Source of the DNA: Planctomycetaceae bacterium
Lineage (GTDB): Bacteria; Planctomycetota; Planctomycetia; Planctomycetales; Planctomycetaceae
Assembly (NCBI GenBank): GCA_020426325.1
Contig: JAGQQG010000004.1
Location: 1-64,000 of the forward strand
Direction: 5' to 3'
DNA length: 64,000 nucleotides
Below are positions 17,275 to 26,951 of this stretch, piece by piece. The number at the start of each line of letters is the position of its first letter. Position 1 is the first letter of the stretch. The notes below the pieces were generated by a model. That model made no database searches, was not told where the DNA came from, and saw nothing but the letters and a program-made list of their open reading frames with translations. Position numbers and translations under genes: made by a program.

Positions 17275-20200
17275 CTACCTGTAATACAGGAATTCCTTTG
17301 TGTTGAACATCGCATGTGCCAACTCGGTCCAGACCGACGTATCAGTCATAAGTTCGTCTGACTCAGGCTCGCTGCATGTGGAGAAACTCATCGCCGCTTC
17401 CATCCAGCGGGCGGTCTCCTGAGCACTCGGCTCACGTCCCAGTGCCTGGATGAACATCGCACGCACTCGCTCCTCCGGGTTTGGCGATCCATCGTGGACC
17501 AGTCTCGTCCCCCATTCGTCCGCCAGCTGAACAACCAGCGGGTCATTGAGCAACGCCAGTGCCTGAGCCGGAACGTTCGTCACATCACGATGCCCGGTCG
17601 GCAACTTCAGGTCCGGCAGGTTGAAGCAGACCAGGAACTTCGGTGGGTCCATGATCGACATCTGCGTATAGAGTGACCGCCGCCCCAAGCCATCCAAAGG
17701 ACCGGAGAACAGGCGTTTCGCTCCATCTTCAACCGTTCGTGGGGGATTGATGGGAGGGCCATACAACTGCGCATCGAGCCTGCCGGAGACGGTGAGCAGA
17801 TTGTCCCGAATGGCTTCCGCTTCGAGCCTACGTGTGGGGTAGTGGTGTCGCAGCCGATTCTCCGGATCGCGCTCCATGGCTGACTCAGTGGTTACACCGG
17901 ACTGGCGAAACGTCTGGCTCAACACCAGCCTGCGAACCAGCTTCTTGGTCGACCAGCCTTCGTTCATGAACTGAATAGCGAGCCAGTCCAGCAGTTCCGG
18001 ATGAGACGGGCGGTCACCCAACTTGCCGAAGTCGCTCGGCGTCGCGACGATGCCGGTGCCGAACACCCAGTACCACACGCGGTTAACATACACCCGGGCT
18101 GTCTGCGGGTTCTGTGGACTGCTGAGAGACTCCGCGAGTTCGAGGCGGCCACTTCCATGAGACTTGGCATCAAGATGTGGACCATCGAAGACCTCCAGAA
18201 AACCGCGCGGAATGGCCGGCCCATCGTCGTCGACGTTTCCTCGCAGGTTCAACCGATAGTCCAACGGCTCCAGTCCGCGTTCATCCATGCTGACGGCACT
18301 GCGAGGAAACGTGATCCGTGCTTCCACCTCTCGATAGCGTTTCACCAGACTAGCCGCCTTCGGTGCGTCAACTGCGTGGTTGATGAGTAGATTCTGAGCC
18401 AGCAGCCAGTTCAGCAATTTGACATCGCTGGCCAGCGCCTCGTTCGTGGCCCAACGATCAACTGCGCCATTGAACCAATCGCCAAGCTGATGCCACGCTT
18501 CGTCGACCGATTGTGGTGGCTTCCCAGTCAGCAACGAGGCTAATTCATCGAGCGTCTCTGCGGGCGTTCCGGCAGTGTCATGCGTAACGATGCCCGTGAG
18601 ACTGAACCAACTCCGTTTGTTGAGACCGATGTCTTCATCGGGAAGTCTTGCATCCTTGACCTTCGCCAGTCCGGTACGAGGCGGAAAGTTCGGGTGCAGC
18701 GCAGCGGTTGCGACTTCGGTCAGTACACGGGAGACGCCGTTCTTCAGGGGCTCATCAGCGAATGACATCCAGCCGCTTTCCTCCAGAAAGGACAACGGTT
18801 CGTTCTGGAAGGCATTCTGCGGAACCACGAGCGTGCCCGACCATTCGCCTCCGTTCAATCGCAGGCTGAGAAACTGCCCTGGCACCTGATCCTGAGGCGG
18901 AATCCGAATTGCCCCCGGAAGCTTGGATGACAGGGCATGTGTGTGATACCCGCGCGGTAGCAACCGTTCGATGAGTGTGTCTCCGTCCAGACTGATCAGC
19001 GGCACACCGTCGCGGACATAGCCGTCTGTGATGCCGTCCCCCTCAACGATCCATCCGTCAGGCAACCCGGGTTCGCTGAAGTCGGCCAGGATGGTGAACG
19101 ACTCGTTCGTTCGCAGTCGCTCCTGATGGACCGTCTGCCATTCTGCCATGAGTGCCTGCCAGTTCTGCTCGATATTCTCTTCGGTCGAGTTGAGCACCCG
19201 AACGAGTGGGAAGGAAGGGGCGTCAATCGCGGTATCCTTCCATTCACCGAGTTGACCGGTTGCCCACTCCTTGAGTTTCGCTGCCTGAAGACGACCGGTG
19301 TCAGATTGCCATTGTGATGCGAGTTCTGCCTGAATCTGAGCACGCAACTTCTTGAGTTCTGCGATTTCCCGATCGTGAATTCCCGGTGCATCGATCACTC
19401 GCGCGGTCCATCGCGGCGACATAAACATGCCCGCAAGGGCGTAGTAGTCGGCCTGCGAAATGGCATCCAGTTTGTGGTCGTGACAGCGGGCACAGGCGAC
19501 GGTCATCGCCAGAAAGGTTTTCGAAAAGGCATCGATCTTGTTGTTGATCATCTCCTGATGGACGCCATTGAATGCCAGGCTGCTCCCATGCCGATGTTCG
19601 CCCATGTGATAGAACATCGGACCGATCAGGCTCTCATTGACCTGCACTGCCTGATCGATCCGAGGCTCGGGCAGGAGATCGCCTGCGACCTGTTCCCGGA
19701 TTAACTGGTCAAAGCCAATGTCGTTGTTGAAGGCCCGAATGAGGTAGTCGCGATATTCCCAGGAACCTTTTGCCGGATTGTCCCATTCATAACCAAACGT
19801 GTCGGTATAACGAACAACATCCATCCAGTGACGAGAGAACCGTTCGCCGAAATGTGGCGAGTCAAGCAACTCATCGACGAGCGTCGTCAAAGCTGCCTCG
19901 GGATGTGTTTCATACCCCGCCGGGAACTGCCGCACACGCTCGGGATCGGGAGGCAAGCCGGTCAGTACGAAGGACAGACGTCGTAGCAGAGTCGACGCGT
20001 CCGCCGGTGCTGCGGGAGTCAACTCCGCCTCGTCGAGAGCCGCTCTCACAAATCGGTCGACCGGTTCGATGGACCAGGACTCATCCTGGACTTCGGGCGG
20101 CGACACTGCATTGGGGGCCTGCAGACTCCACCAGTCGCGACGTTCAGCAAGTTGCTCCTTCCACAAAGACTCCGCTGCATCGATCGCTGACGGCGGGGCA

Positions 20201-20568
20201 TCTCGCGGGTCGACGGCTCCCCTTTGGATCCAGTGTTCAAAATCAGCGATGACAGAGTCCGGCAATTTTCCGATCGGTGGCATTTCGATGGAGTCGTACC
20301 GAATTGCCTGAAGCAACAAACTCTCATTGATTTGACCCGGAACAATCGCGGGACCCGACTCCCCACCCTGCCTGAGGCCCTCGCGCGAGTCGACCAGCAG
20401 CCCCCCTTTGGGATCGGCTGATGATGAGGAGTGACACTCGTAGCAATGCTTGACCAGGACGGGACGAACCCGCGTCTCAAAGAATTCGACATCCTCCTCC
20501 GCACGAGTGGGTGCCGCGAAGAGACACCACACTAAGCCACTCACGAGAGAGAGTCCGAGTCGATTCAT
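17275..20568 (-). CDS. Planctomycete cytochrome C / DUF1549 / DUF1553 protein
   Basis: A 1,097-residue secreted protein. The ATG at 20568 follows GAGGAG and starts a signal peptide (MNRLGLSLVSGLVWCLFAAP). The frame is open for 30 more codons upstream. Domain order: cytochrome c-like haem motif HCYECHS at about residues 41-47 with the PSCyt1 pattern GGLLVDSREGLRQGG; DUF1549 (VDRFVRAAL..., WMDVVRYTDTFGYEWDN); a central insert of about 400 residues with a lectin-like appearance; DUF1553 (NRVWYWVFGTGIVATPSDFG, HYPTRRLEAEAIRDNLL). This architecture is practically restricted to Planctomycetes and relatives and supports the taxonomic call. It is upstream of, and probably co-transcribed with, the DUF1501 gene. 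Confidence 0.93.
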   Translation of the reverse strand: MNRLGLSLVSGLVWCLFAAPTRAEEDVEFFETRVRPVLVKHCYECHSSSSADPKGGLLVDSREGLRQGGESGPAIVPGQINESLLLQAIRYDSIEMPPIGKLPDSVIADFEHWIQRGAVDPRDAPPSAIDAAESLWKEQLAERRDWWSLQAPNAVSPPEVQDESWSIEPVDRFVRAALDEAELTPAAPADASTLLRRLSFVLTGLPPDPERVRQFPAGYETHPEAALTTLVDELLDSPHFGERFSRHWMDVVRYTDTFGYEWDNPAKGSWEYRDYLIRAFNNDIGFDQLIREQVAGDLLPEPRIDQAVQVNESLIGPMFYHMGEHRHGSSLAFNGVHQEMINNKIDAFSKTFLAMTVACARCHDHKLDAISQADYYALAGMFMSPRWTARVIDAPGIHDREIAELKKLRAQIQAELASQWQSDTGRLQAAKLKEWATGQLGEWKDTAIDAPSFPLVRVLNSTEENIEQNWQALMAEWQTVHQERLRTNESFTILADFSEPGLPDGWIVEGDGITDGYVRDGVPLISLDGDTLIERLLPRGYHTHALSSKLPGAIRIPPQDQVPGQFLSLRLNGGEWSGTLVVPQNAFQNEPLSFLEESGWMSFADEPLKNGVSRVLTEVATAALHPNFPPRTGLAKVKDARLPDEDIGLNKRSWFSLTGIVTHDTAGTPAETLDELASLLTGKPPQSVDEAWHQLGDWFNGAVDRWATNEALASDVKLLNWLLAQNLLINHAVDAPKAASLVKRYREVEARITFPRSAVSMDERGLEPLDYRLNLRGNVDDDGPAIPRGFLEVFDGPHLDAKSHGSGRLELAESLSSPQNPQTARVYVNRVWYWVFGTGIVATPSDFGKLGDRPSHPELLDWLAIQFMNEGWSTKKLVRRLVLSQTFRQSGVTTESAMERDPENRLRHHYPTRRLEAEAIRDNLLTVSGRLDAQLYGPPINPPRTVEDGAKRLFSGPLDGLGRRSLYTQMSIMDPPKFLVCFNLPDLKLPTGHRDVTNVPAQALALLNDPLVVQLADEWGTRLVHDGSPNPEERVRAMFIQALGREPSAQETARWMEAAMSFSTCSEPESDELMTDTSVWTELAHAMFNTKEFLYYR

Positions 20569-20694
20569 GCTCCTCAGTCTACCAAACAACTTGAGCAATA
20601 CGGAACGGTCAATCGCACGGACAGTGTCCGTTTCAGCACCGTACAGAGCATTCTGCAAGGCGAATCTCGAATTGGGGAGGAGCAGCCTCAGCGA

Positions 20695-22263
20695 TCAGCC
20701 GGGACGGAAGCCCTCCTGATCGACCGAAATCTCCAACGAGGGCGGATCAGCAGGCACCGACCCAGTGTCGTCAGGCACATCCAGCTCCTCCTGCAACCGA
20801 TTGATCTCCGCCTTCAAATCACTGACGACACTTGCGTAAAGAGGTTTGCCATACACATTGCGAAGTTCATGCGGGTCCTTCTCCAGATCGTAGAGTTCCC
20901 ACTCGTCGATGTTATAGAAATGGATGAGTTTGAACCGGTCCGTACGGACGCCGTAGTGTCGACGGACCATGTGGGCCGTGCGCCGGTCGCCAAGGAATTC
21001 GTAGTACTGGTAGTAGTGGCTCTTTCGCCAATCCTCGGGCTGCTCACCATTCAACAATGGGACGAGGCTGCTTCCCTGCATGTCATCCGGAATGTCGACT
21101 CCGGCGATGTCGAGAAACGTCTCTGCAAAGTCGATGTTTGACACCAGATGATGGTCGACCGAGTTCGGCTTGATGACTTTTGGCCAGCGAACCATCAACG
21201 GCATGCGGTAACTCTCTTCGTACATGAACCGTTTGTCGAACCAGCCGTGATCGCCGAGATAAAACCCCTGGTCGGATGAGTAGATGACGACGGTGTTGTC
21301 AGCCAGCCCGGTCTCGTCGAGGTAGTCAAGCACCCTCCCGACGTTGTCATCCACGGAGGCGATGCAGCGCAGGTAGTCCTTGATGTACCGCTGATACTTC
21401 CAGCGGACGAGATCGCGTCCGCTCAGATTGCTGGCAACCACTTCCTCATTCTTAGGATCGTACGCTGCCTTCCAGGTGGAGACCTGCTCTTCATTCAGAT
21501 ACGGCGGAGGGTCAAACTTCAGGTCACGGGCGGTGAGTGTCTTGTCGATCGTCATGTCCTGTTCGTGAGCGGCCCGGCCTCTAGTCGAGTAGTCGTCAAA
21601 CAACGTCGCCGGTTCAGGGATCTCAACGTCATCGTACATCGTCAGATAGTCAGGCCCCGGCTGCCATTCGCGATGTGGCGCCTTGTGCTGGTACATCAGC
21701 ATGAACGGCTTGGAGGCATCGCGGCCATTCTTCAGCCACTCCAACGCCAGGTCGGTGATAATGTCTGTGACGTATCCGGTGTGCTGCACTTCACAGTCCC
21801 GTTGGCCGTCGCCGTTCTCATCGAGCAGCATCAACGGGTTGTAATACGGCCCCTGACCTCGCAGGACCTCGGAGTAATCGTATCCTTGCGGAGCCATGTG
21901 AGTGCCGAGGTGCCACTTGCCGATGACGGCTGTCGTGTAGCCCGCCTGTCTGAGCAGCTTGGGGAATGTCTGCTGATTGCCATCGAACTTATTTCCATTG
22001 TGGAAAAAGCCGTTGAGATGACTGTATTTACCGGTCTGGATGACGGCACGACTCGGCCCACAAAGCGAGTTCGTACAGAAGCAGTTCTTGAACAGCATCC
22101 CCTCATTCGCAATCCGGTCGAGGTTGGGGGTCTCGTTGATGACCGACCCATAACAACCGATCGCGTGCGAAGCGTGATCATCCGTGAAGATGAACACGAT
22201 GTTGGGCCGATCGGCGGCAGAGAGTGAGAGACTGAACTGTAGAGTGATCAGTGAGCTGACCAT
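20695..22263 (-). CDS. Sulfatase (formylglycine-dependent)
   Basis: A 522-residue exported sulfatase. I take the ATG at 22263 since it begins a signal peptide ([20 protein letters not shown]); the frame stays open to 22464, but the extra 67 residues are Arg/Ser-rich and look non-coding. The metal-binding FTDDH is at residues 26-30 and the active-site signature C68-G-P-S-R72, which formylglycine-generating enzyme would modify, is followed by [28 protein letters not shown] and the C-terminal DUF4976 region ([15 protein letters not shown]) are typical. The likely substrate is a sulfated polysaccharide. It is the first gene of a minus-strand set with the DUF1549 and DUF1501 genes, separated by 126 bases. 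Confidence 0.92.
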   Translation of the reverse strand: MVSSLITLQFSLSLSAADRPNIVFIFTDDHASHAIGCYGSVINETPNLDRIANEGMLFKNCFCTNSLCGPSRAVIQTGKYSHLNGFFHNGNKFDGNQQTFPKLLRQAGYTTAVIGKWHLGTHMAPQGYDYSEVLRGQGPYYNPLMLLDENGDGQRDCEVQHTGYVTDIITDLALEWLKNGRDASKPFMLMYQHKAPHREWQPGPDYLTMYDDVEIPEPATLFDDYSTRGRAAHEQDMTIDKTLTARDLKFDPPPYLNEEQVSTWKAAYDPKNEEVVASNLSGRDLVRWKYQRYIKDYLRCIASVDDNVGRVLDYLDETGLADNTVVIYSSDQGFYLGDHGWFDKRFMYEESYRMPLMVRWPKVIKPNSVDHHLVSNIDFAETFLDIAGVDIPDDMQGSSLVPLLNGEQPEDWRKSHYYQYYEFLGDRRTAHMVRRHYGVRTDRFKLIHFYNIDEWELYDLEKDPHELRNVYGKPLYASVVSDLKAEINRLQEELDVPDDTGSVPADPPSLEISVDQEGFRPG

Positions 22264-22269
22264 CACCAC

Positions 22270-22412
22270 GGAGGCACGGAGACACAGAGAACGGAACGAC
22301 CAGCGACGGGGATGCTGATCCGTTACGCATCTCCTCCCAAGGGGACTCAAACGTGACGGTTCAGACAGGCTTGTCGTCCCCCGACGAGAAACCTCCAAGC
22401 CTCCGTGCCTCC
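22270..22412. repeat. Inverted repeat GGAGGCACGGAG / CTCCGTGCCTCC
   Basis: GGAGGCACGGAG at 22270-22281 is matched exactly by its reverse complement at 22401-22412, with 119 bases between. A further GACACAGAGA follows the left copy. The pair lies just upstream of the sulfatase start. I recall similar 'tctccgtgcctccgtggt' strings in other planctomycete intergenic regions, but cannot verify this here. Confidence 0.6.
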
Positions 22413-22546
22413 AAGGTAACTTCCCCGATGCTTCAAAACGTCCCAATGCCGAACCACAATTCATGAGCCGATTCCTCTACTGGAGTGCTGGCGGATTGTG
22501 ATACAATAGTTCAGGCCATTCAGCAGATTCAAATCGGAGCGATGGG

Positions 22547-23161
22547 ATGCCGACGCTTGTCTACGACCCGTTGGTCGAGAAACACCTGATCGACGAACGA
22601 CGCCGCAACGGCCTCGACCGGTGGGACGAGGTGTGGGAAGGAGCCTATGTGATCATGCCGTCACCCAATGACGAACATCAGGATATCCTCGACAACCTAG
22701 TTATCGTACTGAAACCGCTGATTCAAACCACAGGACTTGGAGTGGTTCGCTCGACGATCAACGTGAGCGATCGATTCTCTGATTGGAAATTGAACTTCCG
22801 AATCCCTGATCTTGCTATTTTCCTAAAGGGGTCATCTGCCGAGAACTGTGGAACCCATTGGTACGGCGGTCCAGACTTTACGATCGAGATTGTCAGTCCG
22901 GGCGATCGTTCGCGGGAGAAGCTTGCTTTCTACGAGTCGATCGGTACCAAGGAACTCCTGCTCATTGACCGTGATCCGTGGCAGCTGGAACTCTTCCGGT
23001 TGTCCGACGGCGGACTGCAGTCGGTCGGCACTTCATCGGTCAAAACTGTTCGTGAGGTCGAAAGCCAAACTCTTCCTCTCACATGGTCACTGCTTGCCGG
23101 CGACTCTCGGCCACAGATCATCGTTCGTCATGTCTCCACGAACGAACAATGGCAGGTGTAA
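22547..23161 (+). CDS. Uma2-family (DUF820) endonuclease-like protein
   Basis: A 204-residue protein with the PD-(D/E)xK-like core of the Uma2 family: EGAYVIMPSPNDEHQ (glutamate and histidine near the N-terminus), IPDLAIFLKG (Asp), FTIEIVSPGDRSREK (Glu and Lys) and a Tyr/Gly/Glu strand GTKELLLIDRD. Uma2 proteins are common in cyanobacteria and planctomycetes, usually in many copies, and their biological role is not settled; nuclease activity is inferred from the fold. GGAG upstream supports the start. The gene stands alone between divergent and convergent neighbours, with no obvious antitoxin partner. Confidence 0.85.
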   Translation: MPTLVYDPLVEKHLIDERRRNGLDRWDEVWEGAYVIMPSPNDEHQDILDNLVIVLKPLIQTTGLGVVRSTINVSDRFSDWKLNFRIPDLAIFLKGSSAENCGTHWYGGPDFTIEIVSPGDRSREKLAFYESIGTKELLLIDRDPWQLELFRLSDGGLQSVGTSSVKTVREVESQTLPLTWSLLAGDSRPQIIVRHVSTNEQWQV

Positions 23162-23194
23162 TCTCGAATGGCTGGATGAGATTGCTCTCAACTC

Positions 23195-23977
23195 TCAGGG
23201 TTTGCCTTCGTCTCGGTTGGACCACCAGGGGAGACTGATGCCACCGTCCATGAGGAGCGTGCTGCCGGTCATGTAGTCGCAGGCGTCGCTCATAACGAAC
23301 GCAATCAGACCGCCGATCTCTTCCGGTTGTCCCAGTCTTCCCCAGGGAATCCCAGCGGCTCCCTCACTTAGCTCGTCCTCAGAGAAGAACTTGCGTTCGC
23401 CCGGGGTGTCAATCCAGCCGGGGGAGACGATGTTCACCCGAATGCGATGTTTGGCCAGTTCAACCGCAGCTGTGCGGGCCATGTGTTCGATTGACGCTTT
23501 CGCCATGTTGTAGGCCATCGCCGTCGGGATCGCGAGTGAGCCGTGAGGTGAACCGACAACGACGATTGACCCGCCGCCTCCCTGCCTGATCATGTGCTGA
23601 GCAGCGGTGCGGACACCAAACATGGCGCCCCACATCGTGACGTCGATGGTCCGTCTGAACCCATCCATATCGGCGTCAACCATGTTCTCGCGGTCACTGT
23701 AGGCCGCGTTGGAGACGAAACCATCGATTCGCCCGGCCTGTTTGACGTAATCCGCAAACATCTCTTCGACGGCTGCATGATCCGCGACATCACACTGAAG
23801 CAGCACCGGCGTTGCACCTGCTTTGCGAACCAGTTCTGCAACCTCTTCAGCTTCGTCCGGATGAGACCGGTAGTTGATGCCGACGTTTGCCCCCGCATTT
23901 GCCAGTTGAAGCGCACAGCCCCGACCAATGCCTCGCGAGGCACCGGTCACCAGAATGTTTTTGCCGTTCAGTGTCAT
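23195..23977 (-). CDS. Short-chain dehydrogenase/reductase
   Basis: A 260-residue classical SDR. The cofactor motif TGASRGIGRG lies at residues 11-20, NAAY follows the fourth strand, and the catalytic Ser and YNMAKAS (Tyr-x-x-x-Lys) are in place, with the usual SPGWIDTPGE after the sixth strand and a C-terminal GSTLLMDGG. It probably oxidises or reduces a sugar or alcohol with NAD(P). It lies 89 bases after the PBP2 gene on the same strand but does not obviously belong to the cell-shape operon. The substrate is unknown. Confidence 0.9.
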   Translation of the reverse strand: MTLNGKNILVTGASRGIGRGCALQLANAGANVGINYRSHPDEAEEVAELVRKAGATPVLLQCDVADHAAVEEMFADYVKQAGRIDGFVSNAAYSDRENMVDADMDGFRRTIDVTMWGAMFGVRTAAQHMIRQGGGGSIVVVGSPHGSLAIPTAMAYNMAKASIEHMARTAAVELAKHRIRVNIVSPGWIDTPGERKFFSEDELSEGAAGIPWGRLGQPEEIGGLIAFVMSDACDYMTGSTLLMDGGISLPWWSNRDEGKP

Positions 23978-24066
23978 CAGACTCGTTCCATGTCATCTCA
24001 AATCAGTATCTTCGCCCAGAGCTGGCGAACGGCACGATGATATGGAACTCGTCAACAGCGGGCGAG

Positions 24067-26361
24067 TCAGTCGGTCGGACTGTCTTCCAAAGCACGTCTG
24101 TATAGGAGGCCTGCGTCTGCCATGGCCTCGATGTAGGCCTTGGCAAGCGGTGCAGCATCACGACCACCCGAGCCACCGTGCTCCAGCACAACGGCGAAAG
24201 CATATCGAGGAGCATCTGCTGGAACGAAACCGACGAACCACGCATGATCGCCTTTTCCGCCGCCGACCTCAGCTGTACCGGTCTTCCCTGCGATGGGGAT
24301 GCCTTCAATGGCCGCCTTCCGACCGGTCCCTTTTTTTGAGGTGACGACCAGTTCCATTCCTTCACGGACTCGGTCGAGCGTCTCTGTTGAGACTCCGTGA
24401 ATTCTCTCAGGAAGCCGATCAGAGATTTCATCCACGTGATGGCTGACGAGCTGAATCTGCTGCGTCGATGATCCGGGCGGTGTGATGCGAGTCGCCTGAT
24501 CGGTACTCACGATAGAGGGCGTGACGAGATAACCGCCATTCGCGATGGCTGCCACCATCCGTGCAACTTGAAGGGGTGTCACCGTCAACGACGCTTGTCC
24601 GATCCCGAACTGGAGAGTCGATCCGCTGTACCACTGTTCGCCGACGATCTTTCCATCACGACCGGCTCTGGGGAGATGTCCTCCTTTTTCTCCGGGAACC
24701 TCGATGCCTGTGGGGACACCGAGGCCGAAACGAGTGGCCCAGTCGGAGATCACTGCCGGCCCCAAGCTGCGAGCCGCTTGAAAGAAGTAGACATTGCAGG
24801 ACTGGCAGATCGCATCCGACAGCGTCACGTCACCATGTCCCACTCCATAGTGCCGATAGATATAGCACCGATTGCGATCAGGGCGATCCAGATATCCCTG
24901 ACAGAACACGGGTTCATCCGGGTCGATCTGCCCCGACTCCAGAAGTGCGACCGCTGTCAGAAGTTTGAAGACGGAGCCGGGTGGAACTGTCATCTGAGTG
25001 ACCCGAGGGAAGAACGGACGGCGAGGATCCGAGATGGCAGCCTGCCATTCATCCGGGTCGGGGCGAGTGAGCAGATGCAGGTCATGGCGGGGGGCTGCTG
25101 CCGCTGTCAGGATATCGCCGGTCCGGACATCGAGAACGACGAGACACCCACCTTCGGGTCGTGCTGTAGTGTTGACATCCTCTGAGGCTGGAGGGGCGAT
25201 GATGTTGTCGAGCAGTTGTTCAGCCGTTCTTTGCAATCCGAGGTCGAGCGTGAGCGTGACGTCCTCGCCGGGTACGGGGTCAACTGTCGTCGACTGTGAG
25301 ACGATCTCGCCGCCCCGATCACGGACAATGCGACGTGTTCCCCGCTTTCCGCGCAGGACGACATCATACGAACGTTCGATCCCATCGCGTCCGATGCGAT
25401 CACCGACCTGCAGGATCGTCGAACCCTGAGAACCTGTTTGATTGGTGTCCGAGCTGACCTCGTCGGGACGCACCTCTGTTCGCACGCCGACGACGTGCCC
25501 TGCGATCTGGGACTGCGGGTAGACGCGTTCGCTGGTCGGACTGATGACGACCCCAGGAAAACGTGACGAGGCTGTCTCAATCGTCGTGACGGCAGCCAGG
25601 TCGATATCGATGGCGACCACATGATGGTCCAGTTCTTCACTTACGATGACTGGATCGAGCCGTCCTCGTCGTGGGGGCGTCGTGAGCTGTCCCACTGCCA
25701 TCTCCCAGAGTTGTGACCACCAGCGGGCATCCAGCGGTGTTGTCTCAGAAGAATCAAACTCAAGAGTTGGCGGCGGTGGAGGAGCGGAGTCAGCCATCCG
25801 CTCGTCCCGACGTCGAGTGACGCTCTCGACGATCTGTTCGACTCGCTGCTGAATGTCTTTCCGAACGCTGATGAGTTGAGACTGCTGCATGTTCAAAGTT
25901 GAAGCCAGCGATGCCCACATGAGATCGCGTTGACGAAGCACTCGCGTTTTGGCAGCCTGAACCTGTTGCTGATCGCGACGTGCACGACGGCTGAGTTTCG
26001 ACAGAGCCTGTTGTGTCAACCAGCGTTCGTCAGGTGGGTCTTCGAGCCAGCGGTAGTGCACGAGCAGGTCGTAGCGTAGGCGGTCATGAGCCAGCACCTG
26101 TCCATCGACCGACAGGATTCGTCCGTCTCGACACGGGATCGGGGCTTCAGTGAATGAGGTCACTTCCCAATCGTCGACAAACTCCTTGCTCAGTTGTCCC
26201 TGGAGTCGCACCAGTCGTGCGGCGACGGCCCCCACCGGTGCCATGATCAACACCATCACGATCGCGATCCGCAAAGAAGGTGCCGATCCGTTTTCTCCAT
26301 TCAGAAGAAGATCATCGGGCGCGGAATTGTGCTGAAACCTGATGTGAGGAGAGTTTCGCAT
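24067..26361 (-). CDS. mrdA: Penicillin-binding protein 2 (elongasome transpeptidase)
   Basis: A 764-residue class B PBP. A single N-terminal membrane segment (about residues 29-48) is followed by the dimerisation domain and the transpeptidase. The catalytic serine motif is PPGSVFK (S463-x-x-K466), the second motif is SCN at 521-523, and KTG is at 693-695. The family's W..F..GFVP segment follows. It should cross-link peptidoglycan during lateral wall growth. It is the last gene of mreB-mreC-mreD-PBP2, 56 bases after mreD. A long insertion of about 100 residues with charged helices between residues 110 and 210 (REQ-rich) makes it longer than E. coli PBP2 (633 residues). Confidence 0.92.
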   Translation of the reverse strand: MRNSPHIRFQHNSAPDDLLLNGENGSAPSLRIAIVMVLIMAPVGAVAARLVRLQGQLSKEFVDDWEVTSFTEAPIPCRDGRILSVDGQVLAHDRLRYDLLVHYRWLEDPPDERWLTQQALSKLSRRARRDQQQVQAAKTRVLRQRDLMWASLASTLNMQQSQLISVRKDIQQRVEQIVESVTRRRDERMADSAPPPPPTLEFDSSETTPLDARWWSQLWEMAVGQLTTPPRRGRLDPVIVSEELDHHVVAIDIDLAAVTTIETASSRFPGVVISPTSERVYPQSQIAGHVVGVRTEVRPDEVSSDTNQTGSQGSTILQVGDRIGRDGIERSYDVVLRGKRGTRRIVRDRGGEIVSQSTTVDPVPGEDVTLTLDLGLQRTAEQLLDNIIAPPASEDVNTTARPEGGCLVVLDVRTGDILTAAAAPRHDLHLLTRPDPDEWQAAISDPRRPFFPRVTQMTVPPGSVFKLLTAVALLESGQIDPDEPVFCQGYLDRPDRNRCYIYRHYGVGHGDVTLSDAICQSCNVYFFQAARSLGPAVISDWATRFGLGVPTGIEVPGEKGGHLPRAGRDGKIVGEQWYSGSTLQFGIGQASLTVTPLQVARMVAAIANGGYLVTPSIVSTDQATRITPPGSSTQQIQLVSHHVDEISDRLPERIHGVSTETLDRVREGMELVVTSKKGTGRKAAIEGIPIAGKTGTAEVGGGKGDHAWFVGFVPADAPRYAFAVVLEHGGSGGRDAAPLAKAYIEAMADAGLLYRRALEDSPTD

Positions 26362-26417
26362 GGTTGTTCAGAGATCGAGCGAAATCCTCACTCAATGATT
26401 GAGGTTGCAGCGGTCAC

Positions 26418-26951
26418 CTATCGTGCCCATTTGGGACGTCCCGATGTGACGGATCGTGACGGAATCATGATGCGGACCCCGCGAGCAATGGCTGCCCAGC
26501 CCAGGGCTGCAATCAGAAAGACTGCTGTCGCTCCCCCCGCACGGCTGGCAGAGGAGAAGCCGATCAGCTGAATACCCGGCGATTGACCAGTCAAAATCTG
26601 TTGCAAGGTCAGACTCGCGAAACCCGCACCCGTGACGAACAGAAACACGAACGCAGCTGACGTGAAGACTGACTCCGAAGACTGTCGTGCCCCGGCCATC
26701 TGAGCGATGAATGCGAGATTAGCGAGAAGCACCACGTTCAAGCCGACGGGGCTGCCACCGACGACGTCAGCCAACAATCCAGCAACTGCTGCCCAGACGA
26801 TGGGCGTCGCTCCCCTGAACCACAAGACTCCCAAGCCAACCGTGAGGAACAGGAACTGTGGGATGGTGGAACCCGGCAGGGCCCAAGTCCCCGCTGACGT
26901 CTCCATCACGAATGCGACGTACGTCAGACTGATCAGAAACAGGAATTTCAT
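26418..26951 (-). CDS. mreD: Rod shape-determining membrane protein MreD
   Basis: The ATG at 26951-26949 overlaps the mreC stop codon (ATGA), so I use it rather than the longer frame to 27227, which is merely a shadow inside mreC. The 177-residue product has about five membrane segments starting MKFLFLISLTYVAF. It has GLLADVVGGSPVGLN, which matches the conserved G-x-x-x-D-x-x-x-G-x-x-x-G-x-N of MreD. It links MreC to the elongation complex at the inner membrane. Overlap with mreC implies coupled translation. Confidence 0.85.
   Translation of the reverse strand: MKFLFLISLTYVAFVMETSAGTWALPGSTIPQFLFLTVGLGVLWFRGATPIVWAAVAGLLADVVGGSPVGLNVVLLANLAFIAQMAGARQSSESVFTSAAFVFLFVTGAGFASLTLQQILTGQSPGIQLIGFSSASRAGGATAVFLIAALGWAAIARGVRIMIPSRSVTSGRPKWAR

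Noticed and set aside
21565..22227. Plus-strand open frame of 220 codons opposite the sulfatase
   Set aside because: Shadow of a well-supported gene with conserved active site.
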